From: CADEFQ01 sp035342635
GTDB taxonomy: Bacteria > Pseudomonadota > Gammaproteobacteria > Steroidobacterales > Steroidobacteraceae
NCBI GenBank assembly: GCA_035342635.1
Contig: DAOQXO010000009.1
Span: forward strand, 1 to 40,368
Direction: 5' to 3'
DNA: 40,368 nucleotides
Made by a program: the position numbers and the translations under genes. This document shows, in pieces, positions 8,830 through 16,386 of the stretch (the first letter of the stretch is position 1; every line of letters begins with the position of its first letter). The notes below the pieces were generated by a model. It did not search any database, was not told where the DNA came from, and was given only the letters and a program-made list of their open reading frames with translations.

Positions 8830-9864
8830 ATGTTGCAGTACCGAGCCGTCGCGCTCCAGCTCAAGTGCCACCCGGTCAATTTCGCGACCAGCACTGCGGC
8901 GGCGAGGGAGATCATCGCCGCGAACCTCCTGCGGCTCGAGCGCGCATTGTCCGGCCTGAAGATCATTGCGGGTGACGATGTACGGCTCGTCGTGTTGCCG
9001 GAATACGTTTTCTCCGGATTTCCGATCGACACCACGATCGGCGAATGGGCGAGCCGCGCCGCCTTGCAGCCGGATGGGCCGGAGTACGCGAGCCTGGCCC
9101 GCCTGGCGGGCAAGCACGGCATTTACCTCTGCGGCAATGCCTACGAGACGGACTCGAACTTTCCGGGCATCTATTTCCAGTCCTGCTTCGTCTTCGACCC
9201 CGACGGCTCCCGTATCCTCAATTACCGGCGGCTCACGTCGATGTTCTCGCCGACGCCGCACGACTACTGGGATCGTTACCTCGATCTCTACGGCAAGGAA
9301 TCGATATTTCCGGTGGCGCGTACGCCGATCGGCAACCTAGCGGTGATCGCATCCGAGGAAATCCAGTACCCGGAGCTGGTCCGCTGTTTCGCGCTGCGCG
9401 GCGCCGAAGTCCTGTGTCACCCGAGCTCCGAGCCTCTGATGACCGGACTCACGCCGAAGGACATCGCCAAGCGGGCGCGCGCGATCGAGAATCTCGCGTA
9501 TGTCGTGTCGGCGAACACTGCCGGGATCGAGGACGTGCCGTATCTCGAGGCCACCTGCGACGGCCTTTCCAAGATCGTGGATTTCGAGGGCCGCGTGCTC
9601 GTGGAAGCCGGGCCAGGCGAATCCGCCGCCGCCGTTGCGGATCTCGACATCGCGGCGCTGCGCCGCTACCGCAACCGGCCGGGCATGAACAACTTCCTCT
9701 CGCGTATGCGGATGGAGCTGTACGCGGATACCTACAGTCGCAAGGACTTCTATCCCGCCAACACCCTCAATGGCATTGCCCCTTCACGCGAACACTTCAA
9801 GGCGGCGCAGCATGAAGTGATCGACCGGCTGCGCAGTCTCGGCATCATCGAGCCGGCGGACTGA
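8830..9864 (+). CDS. Nitrilase-fold protein lacking the catalytic Cys and Lys
   Basis: A 344-residue protein, collinear with the intact nitrilase at 81-1124: both share the FPV..TP-G stretch, the C-(F/L)-ALRGAE stretch and the (A/I)KRARA-EN stretch. The catalytic Glu is present (Glu58, LPEYVF), but the Cys position reads Ser175 (IASEEIQYPE, codon TCC at 9352-9354). The Lys position reads Arg134 (NYRRLTS). By family knowledge such a protein should not hydrolyse C-N bonds through the usual thioester. It may be a pseudoenzyme, a binding partner of the intact copy, or use altered chemistry. The start at 8830 follows GAGG and gives the same length as the paralogue; an ATG at 8755 is also in frame. 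The SDR gene starts 3 bases after its stop. Confidence 0.85.
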   Translation: MLQYRAVALQLKCHPVNFATSTAAAREIIAANLLRLERALSGLKIIAGDDVRLVVLPEYVFSGFPIDTTIGEWASRAALQPDGPEYASLARLAGKHGIYLCGNAYETDSNFPGIYFQSCFVFDPDGSRILNYRRLTSMFSPTPHDYWDRYLDLYGKESIFPVARTPIGNLAVIASEEIQYPELVRCFALRGAEVLCHPSSEPLMTGLTPKDIAKRARAIENLAYVVSANTAGIEDVPYLEATCDGLSKIVDFEGRVLVEAGPGESAAAVADLDIAALRRYRNRPGMNNFLSRMRMELYADTYSRKDFYPANTLNGIAPSREHFKAAQHEVIDRLRSLGIIEPAD

Positions 9865-9867
9865 GCG

Positions 9868-10608
9868 ATGCCTACCGCCCTGATTACTGGCGCCGCGCGC
9901 GGGCTTGGACTGGGACTGCTCGGCCGTTATCTCGACGCCGGCTGGGACGTGATCGCCGCGGTGCGCGACACCGGGGCCGACACGCTGGCGGCACTGCATG
10001 CCCGACACACGTCCCGGCTTGTGGTAGAACATCTCGACCTCGCGGACTTCGAGTCGATCGGTGCCTGCGCCCGGCGCGTCGGCGGGCGGCCGATCGACGC
10101 GCTGATTGGCAATGCCGCGGCAACCCATGTCTCCGATCGCGGCTTCGGACAGACCGACTACGACGACTGGGCAGCGGTGATGCGCGTAAACACATTTGCC
10201 CAACTGCGGCTCGCGGAAGCGTTCGTCGAGCACGTGGCTCGCAGCCAGCGCCGCGTCATGTATTTCGTGTCGAGCAGGGTCGGCGCAAAACCGATCCCCG
10301 GAATGATGATCGCCTATCGCAGCTCCAAGTCGGCGCTGAACCAGGTCGTGTACCAGCTCGCGCTGCAGTTGCACGCGCGCGGCATCTGCGTGGCCTGCGG
10401 ACACCCGGGCTTCGTGCAGACCGATGCCACGCACGGGCGCGGCACATTCACCGCCGAGGAGAGCGCCGGGCGGCTGTTTTCCCTTATCGACCGGCTGCAG
10501 CTCGCAGATTCGGGCAAATTTTTCGAACCGGACGGCTCGGAGCTCCCCATCGTCACGCGCCAGACCAATCCGCGCGCCGTGGGCAGCACTCCGATTGTCG
10601 AGGCGTAA
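9868..10608 (+). CDS. Short-chain dehydrogenase/reductase
   Basis: A 246-residue classical SDR with a Rossmann fold. The cofactor motif TGAARGLG is at residues 7-14, NAA at 82-84, the catalytic Ser at 135/136, and the YxxxK pair is Tyr150/Lys154. A family-like FFEPDGSELPI lies near the C-terminus, followed by about 18 extra residues. It would interconvert a hydroxyl and a carbonyl group with NAD(P)(H). It starts 3 bases after the degenerate nitrilase gene and 23 bases precede the MFS gene, so the three form an operon. It may act on an aldehyde or ketone produced by the oxidase or ThDP enzyme of the leftward arm; this is inference. Confidence 0.85.
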   Translation: MPTALITGAARGLGLGLLGRYLDAGWDVIAAVRDTGADTLAALHARHTSRLVVEHLDLADFESIGACARRVGGRPIDALIGNAAATHVSDRGFGQTDYDDWAAVMRVNTFAQLRLAEAFVEHVARSQRRVMYFVSSRVGAKPIPGMMIAYRSSKSALNQVVYQLALQLHARGICVACGHPGFVQTDATHGRGTFTAEESAGRLFSLIDRLQLADSGKFFEPDGSELPIVTRQTNPRAVGSTPIVEA

Positions 10609-10631
10609 CCCACGATGCAGCAGTCCTCCGC

Positions 10632-11957
10632 ATGAACCAGGCCACAGCGCCTTATCCGTCCGCGGCCCGCGCCTGGACCATCGTCACGATCCTGACGCTC
10701 GCGTACATCGTCTCCTTCCTCGACCGGCAGATACTTGCGCTGCTGATCGAGCCGATCAAGGTGGCGCTTGAGCTTTCCGACACGCAGGTGGGCCTGCTGC
10801 TCGGCCCGGCTTTCGCCGTATTCTACGTAACGTTGGGTTACCCCGCGGGATTGCTGGCCGACCGCAAGAGCCGCAAGGTCATCATCGCCGCCGGCATCAC
10901 GGTCTGGTGCATCATGACCGCGCTGTGCGGGCTGGCTCGGGATTTCAGGCAGCTGTTCGCGGCGCGCGTCGGAGTCGGTGTCGGAGAGGCGACCCTTACG
11001 CCAGCCGCGCTGTCGATGATCAGCGACTGCTTCCCGCGCGAGCGGCGCGCGCGGCCGATCAGTGTCTACATGATGGGCATCTCGCTGGGCGGCGCCCTCG
11101 CGTACCTGATCGGCGGCCAGCTGCTCGAACCGCTGCTCGAGAGACCACCGGTCGAGGTGCCGATACTCGGGGTCATCCGGCCTTGGCAGGCTGCATTCCT
11201 GATCGTCGGCCTGCCGGGCGTGCTGCTGGCGGTGCTGATCGCGGCAATCCGCGAACCCGCACGGCAAGACGTGAATCGGGCTCTCGGCGCCACCACGGTG
11301 CGCGAGTCCATGACAACGGCCCTGACCTATATCCGCAAGCACTGGCAGGCCTACTCCGCGCTGACGATCGGACTCAGTTCAAACACCATCATCGGCTACG
11401 TGGCATCGTGGAATGTCGTGCTATTCCAGCGGCGCTGGGGCTGGGGTATTGCCGATATCGGCCTCTCACTGGGCCTCGCATTGCTGATCTGCGGACCGCT
11501 GGGCACGATGATCGGCGGGGCGATATCGGATCGACTCTCGCGGGCCGGTCACGCCGACTCGGCGATGAAGGTCACCATGGTCGCCATTGTACTGATGGTC
11601 GTCTTCGGCACGCTTTACCCGGTCGTCGGCGCGCCGGTCACGGTGCTCGCACTGTTTGCGGCCATGGTTCTGGCGGCATCGGCGGCGTCGGCGACCGGGG
11701 CCGTTGCGCTCGTCACACTGAGTCCGAATCAGATCCGGGCCCAGGCCACGGCACTCTACTGGATCGTCAAGAATCTCTCTGGCCTGCTACTTGGGCCGGT
11801 AACGGTCGGCCTGCTGACCGACCGGGTCTTCAGCGATCCACAGCAGGTCGGCAGCAGCATGGCGGTTGCATCCGCCTTCTTCGGGGCGATCGGCATCGCC
11901 GCGCTGCTGCTGGGTGCCCGGCACTATCGAGCCAGTGTGTCGACCGCGGGGCAGTAA
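10632..11957 (+). CDS. MFS transporter (spinster-like group)
   Basis: A 441-residue inner-membrane protein with about twelve hydrophobic segments and a central cytoplasmic loop near residues 205-235. The MFS signature between helices 2 and 3 is visible (GYPAGLLADRKSRK), as is FLDRQILALLIEPIK in the first helix, typical of the spinster-like transporter group. It is the last gene of the rightward operon and probably moves the substrate or a product of the pathway across the inner membrane. Direction and substrate cannot be read from the sequence. Its end faces that of dedA, with 25 bases between. Confidence 0.85.
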   Translation: MNQATAPYPSAARAWTIVTILTLAYIVSFLDRQILALLIEPIKVALELSDTQVGLLLGPAFAVFYVTLGYPAGLLADRKSRKVIIAAGITVWCIMTALCGLARDFRQLFAARVGVGVGEATLTPAALSMISDCFPRERRARPISVYMMGISLGGALAYLIGGQLLEPLLERPPVEVPILGVIRPWQAAFLIVGLPGVLLAVLIAAIREPARQDVNRALGATTVRESMTTALTYIRKHWQAYSALTIGLSSNTIIGYVASWNVVLFQRRWGWGIADIGLSLGLALLICGPLGTMIGGAISDRLSRAGHADSAMKVTMVAIVLMVVFGTLYPVVGAPVTVLALFAAMVLAASAASATGAVALVTLSPNQIRAQATALYWIVKNLSGLLLGPVTVGLLTDRVFSDPQQVGSSMAVASAFFGAIGIAALLLGARHYRASVSTAGQ

Positions 11958-11982
11958 AGCCTGCCGCTCACCGGCGGCGCAC

Positions 11983-12639
11983 TCATCGGGGCGTTGCGCG
12001 CTCTCGTCTAGCGCGCAGGGCCATTGCGGCCATCGGCAGCAGCGACACGACGATGATCAGGATCGTCACCAACCCGAAGTTCTGCTTGATCCACGGCAGG
12101 TTGCCGAACAGGTAACCCGCGACGACGAACAGCACGACCCAGCTCGTGCCGCCGGCGATGTTGTAGGCCTGGAAGCGCCCGTAGGGCATGCGCCCGACGC
12201 CGGCGACGAACGGCGCGAAGGTGCGCACGATCGGCACGAAGCGCGACAGCACGATCGTCATCGGCCCGTAGCGGCGGAAGAAATCCTCGGTGCGGTGCAG
12301 GTATTCGAGCTTCAGCAGGCGATAGCGGCCGCTGAACGCCGGCGGCCCGATGCGCGCGCCGATCGCGTAGTTGGTCGTGTTGCCGAGTATTGCGGCGAAC
12401 GCGAGCAGCGCGGCGACGATGGTCGGATCGAGCGTGCCGCTGGTGTCGACCGCGGCGAGCGCGCCCACCGCAAACAGCAGCGAGTCGCCAGGCAGGAAGG
12501 GCGTCACGACGAGGCCGGTCTCGGCGAAGATGATCAGGAAGAGGATCGCGTAGATCCACACATCGAAGCGCACCAGCAGCTCGACCAGGTGACGGTCGAG
12601 GTGCAGCACGAAATCGACGAGGACGTACAGGAATTCCAA
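11983..12639 (-). CDS. DedA-family membrane protein
   Basis: A 218-residue inner-membrane protein of the DedA/SNARE-associated family, with 4-6 hydrophobic segments. The family motif ETGLVVTPFLPGDSLLF is near residues 40-56, followed by NTTNYAIGARIG, FRRYGPMTIVLSRFVPIVRT and GGTSWV. DedA proteins are linked to envelope maintenance, membrane potential and lipid-carrier (undecaprenyl-phosphate) or phospholipid flipping. It starts 3 bases after the S41 protease stop, so it is translated from the same message. The short C-terminal tail is Arg-rich. Confidence 0.88.
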   Translation of the reverse strand: MEFLYVLVDFVLHLDRHLVELLVRFDVWIYAILFLIIFAETGLVVTPFLPGDSLLFAVGALAAVDTSGTLDPTIVAALLAFAAILGNTTNYAIGARIGPPAFSGRYRLLKLEYLHRTEDFFRRYGPMTIVLSRFVPIVRTFAPFVAGVGRMPYGRFQAYNIAGGTSWVVLFVVAGYLFGNLPWIKQNFGLVTILIIVVSLLPMAAMALRARRERATPR

Positions 12640-12642
12640 ACG

Positions 12643-13860
12643 TCAGTGGTCGGCGCGGGCCAGGCGGCTGCCGGCCTTCAGCGCATCGAGCGCAACGCGC
12701 ACTTCGCGGTCGGTTGCGACGCCGGCCGGGTCGGGCAGCGTTTCCTTGCCGTCGATCAGCAGGTCGGGCGTGATGCCTTTTTCCTGGATCGACGCGCCCG
12801 AGGGCGTGAAGTAACGCGAGGTCGTGAGCTTGATGGCACGGCCTTGCGACAACGGCATGACGGTCTGCACGGAGCCCTTGCCGTAGGTGGTGCGGCCGAC
12901 GAGCACCGCGCGATGGTGATCCTTGAGCGCGCCGGCGAGGATCTCGGCCGCCGATGCCGACGCGCCATTCACCAGCACCGCCATGCGCGCGCCCCCGAGC
13001 TCGTCGCCGGGCGAGGCCTCCATGCGGAAGCGCGAATCTGAGGTGCGGCCCTCGGCCGTCACGATGATGCCGGATTCGAGGAACAGGTCGCTCACCTCGA
13101 CCGCGGCTTCGAGCACGCCGCCCGGATTGTTGCGCAGGTCGAGCACCAGGCCCGACAGCACGCCCTTCGACTCGTGCTCGAGCGCGCCGATAGCACGCAC
13201 GACGTCGGCGGCGGTGGTCTCGCTGAAATTGGTGATGCGCAGGTAACCGTAGCCGGGCTCGATCATCGCGTGTTCGACACTGTGGACCGCCACCTGCGCA
13301 CGCTGCAGCGCCACGTCGATGGGCGCGGGCGCGCCGGCGCGCGCGAGCGTCAGGGTGATGCGGCTGCCCGCGGGTCCTCGCATGCGCTTGATCGCATGGT
13401 CGAGGTCGACGCCGATCGCCTCGCCGTCGATCGCGACGATCAGGTCGCCTGACTGGATGCCGGCGCGAAACGCCGGCGAGCCCTCGATCGGCCGCAGCAC
13501 CTTGATGCCTTCGGCTTCGGCGGCCACCTCGATGCCGACGCCCGGATAGGTGCCGGTGGTGCTCGCGCGGATCTCGTCGTATTCGTCGGCATCGAGGAAG
13601 GCCGAGTGCGGGTCGAGCGCGCCCACCATGCCGCGCACCGCATTTTCCATCAGCGCGTGGTCGTCGACGCCGTCGACATAGTCGCGCTTCACCCGTTCCA
13701 GCACTTCGGCGAGCAGGCGCGCGTCTTCCCAGGGCAGCGCTTCGACCGCGCGCGACGCACCGGGGCGCAGGTCGGCGAGCACGCTGCCGGTCATCGACGC
13801 GGAGAACCCGAGAATGGCCCCGGTGGCCAGCGCGAGAAGGGTGCGGGATCGGACCTGCAT
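12643..13860 (-). CDS. Carboxy-terminal processing protease, S41 family
   Basis: A 405-residue periplasmic serine protease of the CtpA/Prc type. It has an N-terminal signal or anchor (residues 8-29), a cap/N-terminal helical part, a PDZ domain near 95-185 and the S41 catalytic core. Catalytic Ser303 (GASASAAEI) and Lys328 (YGKGS) are 25 residues apart, the spacing of the Ser-Lys dyad in Prc. GLVLDLRNNPGG, the usual substrate-groove motif, is near 237-248. Such proteases trim C-termini of envelope proteins, including cell-wall hydrolases. The envC-ctp pair is common in Proteobacteria; here a GGDEF-EAL gene lies between them. It is co-directional with dedA. Confidence 0.9.
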   Translation of the reverse strand: MQVRSRTLLALATGAILGFSASMTGSVLADLRPGASRAVEALPWEDARLLAEVLERVKRDYVDGVDDHALMENAVRGMVGALDPHSAFLDADEYDEIRASTTGTYPGVGIEVAAEAEGIKVLRPIEGSPAFRAGIQSGDLIVAIDGEAIGVDLDHAIKRMRGPAGSRITLTLARAGAPAPIDVALQRAQVAVHSVEHAMIEPGYGYLRITNFSETTAADVVRAIGALEHESKGVLSGLVLDLRNNPGGVLEAAVEVSDLFLESGIIVTAEGRTSDSRFRMEASPGDELGGARMAVLVNGASASAAEILAGALKDHHRAVLVGRTTYGKGSVQTVMPLSQGRAIKLTTSRYFTPSGASIQEKGITPDLLIDGKETLPDPAGVATDREVRVALDALKAGSRLARADH

Positions 13861-13910
13861 GCGGTGATTACTACACAGCCCGGGGCCGGCGGCAAGCCGC
13901 GGGGATACCC

Positions 13911-16157
13911 CTAGTGGAGCCCCGGGGCCGGCTCGGGCGGCACCTCGATGGCCAGCCGCGGGGCCTCCCCGACGATCGAGGGCAGATTGGCGAGAATTTC
14001 GGCCAAGGGGGTCGGGCGGCCGATCGAGAAGCCCTGCCCGTAGTCGACCCCCAGTGCTGCGATGCGCTCGTGGATCGCGCCGGTTTCGACATATTCGGCC
14101 ACGGTCGTCATCTGCATCGAGCGGGCGAGCTGCGCCACGGCCTGCACCAGCGATTCCGAGCGCGCATCGTGCACGATGTCGCGCACGAAGCTGCCGTCGA
14201 TCTTGAGCATCGATACGGGCAGCTGGCGCAGGTACGCGAGCGAGGACAGGCCGGTGCCGAAATCGTCGAGCGCGACGCCACAGCCGATCTTGCGCAGGCG
14301 CCGCATCAGCACTTCGGCGCGCGCCAGGTTCGCGATGGTCGCGCTCTCGGTGAGCTCGAAGCAGAGATTCGCCGGCGGGATGCCGCTCGCCTCGATGCGC
14401 GAGATGAGCTCGTCGGCGAACTCGATGTCGTTGAGTGACTGACCGGAGAAGTTGATCGCGAACACCGTGCGGGTCGCCGCCAGCACGGTGGCATGCGGCC
14501 GCAGTGCCTCGAGCGCATGCTCGATCACCCAGCGATCGATGGTCGGCATCAGCTGGTAGCGATTGGCCGCGGACAGGAAGCGATCGGGGCCGATGGTCAC
14601 GCCCTCATCGTCGATCATGCGCAGGAGCAGTTCGAAATGCGGCGGATGTCCGTGCGTCGCATCGAGCGGCAGGATGAACTGTGCATCGAGTCGCAGCCTG
14701 TCCTCGGCGACGGCCGCGCGCACCGAGGCGGCGATCGTGATGTCGGTGAAGCGCCGCACCACGCTTTCATCCGCGGCCTGGTAGGCCTCGGCGCGATTGC
14801 GGCCGCGATCCTTGGCGGCCTTGCAGGCGGTTTCGGCGGCCGCGAGCGTGTGGGTGAGCCCGCCCTCCGGCTGCGAGTGCTCCGCGACACCGATGCTGAG
14901 CGAGGCGCGCGAGCGCGCGTCGCCCTGCACGGCGGAAATCTGCGCGGCGAACTCGCACCACGACGTCGCGAGTTCGAGCGCCGCCTCTAGCGTGCCCGGC
15001 ATCACCACCGCGAAGCGGTCGCCGGAGATGCGTGCCGCCACGGCGCCCGGCGGCAAGCGCCGGCGCATCATGTCGGCGAGCATGGAGAGCATCAGGTCGC
15101 CGACGTGCATGCCGAAGTTCTCGTTGACGAGGTGCAGCTGGTCGACGTCGATGTAGAGCACGGCGAATCGCCCGGCTTTATCACCGGACCTGACCAGGTC
15201 GTCCGCGCGCTGCTCGAATGCCTGGCGGTTCAGCAGGCCGGTCATCGCGTCGTAACTCGCCTCGATGATCACCGAGGCCTTGCGGGCCAGCACGTCGACG
15301 AGCCGCGCCTCGCGGTCGGTGAAGTCGGCGGCGCCCTCGTGGCGAAAAAGCGCAAGGATGCCGATCGGGCGTGTCGAGGCATTGCGCAGCGAGCAGGAAA
15401 GGATCTTGTACGGCAGCGTGCCCAGCGCGGAGTTCTGGGCGAGCCGGTTCATGATGACCGGATCGCGACGCACCTGCCCGAGCGACAGCAGGTGCCGGTG
15501 AGTCTGGGCGAGCAGCCGGCCGTCGGCGGGATTCTGCTGCGACATGCGAAAGAGCACGAGACTCTTCTCCGGCACGAGCAGCGCGGCCAGCGCGCAGCCG
15601 AGGTGCTCGACGGTGTTCTCGAGGATCACGCGCAGCGCCGAGGCGTCGTCTCCGGGGCGCGCGCCGTCGCGGCGTGACACCGCCAGCACGAGCTCGAGGT
15701 CGCGATCGCGCGCGCTCAGGCTCTCGGCCAGCAGGTCGAGGCTGTGGCGCGAGACCAGTTCGCGGCGCAGACATTCAAGCGCGGGCCGGATCAATGCGTG
15801 CACGAACGAGAACGAGCGCCGTTCGCTTTCGTGGCCCGCGCGACCCTGGATCGCCACCACGGCAAGCAGTTCGCGCGTGTCGTCGTCGCGCAGCCAGCAC
15901 AGGTAGAGCGGCACATCGCCCTCGAGCACGCGCAGCTGGCCGGGCAAGTCGGCATCGTCGGCGGCTTCCCGCACCGAGCGCTCGACTTCGCTCACCAGCT
16001 CGGGCCAGGTGGCCGAATCGCTGGTCCAGCGCAGATTGGCGCGCGCATCGAACACGGCGATGCCCGAGGTGCGAGGAACGAGCGAACGCACGAGCTGCGC
16101 ATACGGCTCGAGGGTGGTCCAGTGATTCGAGCGGAGATTGTCTGCCGGCGCAGCCAT
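13911..16157 (-). CDS. GAF-GGDEF-EAL protein; degenerate GGDEF, intact EAL-type phosphodiesterase
   Basis: A 748-residue cytoplasmic cyclic-di-GMP signalling protein. An N-terminal sensor region (1-160) is followed by a GAF-like domain (about 165-300), a GGDEF domain (300-460) and an EAL domain (470-735). The GGDEF signature is degenerate (SGDRF at 378-382), so diguanylate cyclase activity is unlikely. The EAL domain keeps the family's key residues: the motif reads ELL at 509-511, with Asn569, ELTES at 601-605, DDFG at 631-634, Lys652, Glu near 687 and Gln708. It is therefore a likely c-di-GMP phosphodiesterase. The start at 16157 has AAGGA five bases upstream. A perfect CRP/Clp-type palindrome lies 155 bases upstream. 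Confidence 0.88.
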   Translation of the reverse strand: MAAPADNLRSNHWTTLEPYAQLVRSLVPRTSGIAVFDARANLRWTSDSATWPELVSEVERSVREAADDADLPGQLRVLEGDVPLYLCWLRDDDTRELLAVVAIQGRAGHESERRSFSFVHALIRPALECLRRELVSRHSLDLLAESLSARDRDLELVLAVSRRDGARPGDDASALRVILENTVEHLGCALAALLVPEKSLVLFRMSQQNPADGRLLAQTHRHLLSLGQVRRDPVIMNRLAQNSALGTLPYKILSCSLRNASTRPIGILALFRHEGAADFTDREARLVDVLARKASVIIEASYDAMTGLLNRQAFEQRADDLVRSGDKAGRFAVLYIDVDQLHLVNENFGMHVGDLMLSMLADMMRRRLPPGAVAARISGDRFAVVMPGTLEAALELATSWCEFAAQISAVQGDARSRASLSIGVAEHSQPEGGLTHTLAAAETACKAAKDRGRNRAEAYQAADESVVRRFTDITIAASVRAAVAEDRLRLDAQFILPLDATHGHPPHFELLLRMIDDEGVTIGPDRFLSAANRYQLMPTIDRWVIEHALEALRPHATVLAATRTVFAINFSGQSLNDIEFADELISRIEASGIPPANLCFELTESATIANLARAEVLMRRLRKIGCGVALDDFGTGLSSLAYLRQLPVSMLKIDGSFVRDIVHDARSESLVQAVAQLARSMQMTTVAEYVETGAIHERIAALGVDYGQGFSIGRPTPLAEILANLPSIVGEAPRLAIEVPPEPAPGLH

Positions 16158-16246
16158 CGATCCTTCCCTATGGCGTGGGCCGCACCATGTCACACCCGGG
16201 CATTTCACGGTGTTGATCGAGTTGGCGTTTCGTCAAATCGTTGCAC

Positions 16247-16278
16247 CCGGGCGAGTCTGCGGTGCCACGCTCGCCCGG
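16247..16278. other. Hairpin in the GGDEF-EAL upstream region
   Basis: Perfect 9-base arms CCGGGCGAG (16247-16255) and CTCGCCCGG (16270-16278) enclose a 14-base loop. The hairpin lies 90 bases upstream of the GGDEF-EAL start codon and downstream of the CRP-like site. It may sit in the 5' leader or be a regulator site. No T-tract follows on either strand. Confidence 0.4.
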
Positions 16279-16312
16279 CGCAGCGCCAAATCGGGCGCGA
16301 ATGGCCGCTAAT

Positions 16313-16330
16313 GTGTGATGCGCATCACAC
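16313..16330. promoter_or_regulatory. CRP/Vfr/Clp-type binding site
   Basis: GTGTGATGCGCATCACAC is a perfect 18-base palindrome containing TGTGA-N6-TCACA, the ideal CRP-family operator. It is in the 229-base gap between envC (ends at 16387) and the GGDEF-EAL start (16157). The most likely target is therefore the GGDEF-EAL gene. In Xanthomonadales the CRP homologue Clp binds the same sequence and responds to c-di-GMP. Confidence 0.7.
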
Positions 16331-16333
16331 GCA

Positions 16334-16378
16334 CCGGCGCCGCGGAGCGGGGCGGGGCGGGGCGGGGCGCAGCGCCGG
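16334..16378. other. Hairpin with a G-quadruplex motif in its loop
   Basis: Arms CCGGCGC (16334-16340) and GCGCCGG (16372-16378) flank four GGGG runs, separated by single C bases, at 16349-16367 on the plus strand. This matches the canonical G-quadruplex pattern with one-base loops. It lies directly after the envC stop (in the minus-strand direction) and beside the CRP-like palindrome. It could end envC transcription or influence the next promoter. Confidence 0.5.
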
Positions 16379-16386
16379 AGCACGCG

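Noticed and set aside
11958..11982. Terminator between the MFS gene and dedA
   Set aside because: Only a four-base stem can be drawn and there is no T-tract.
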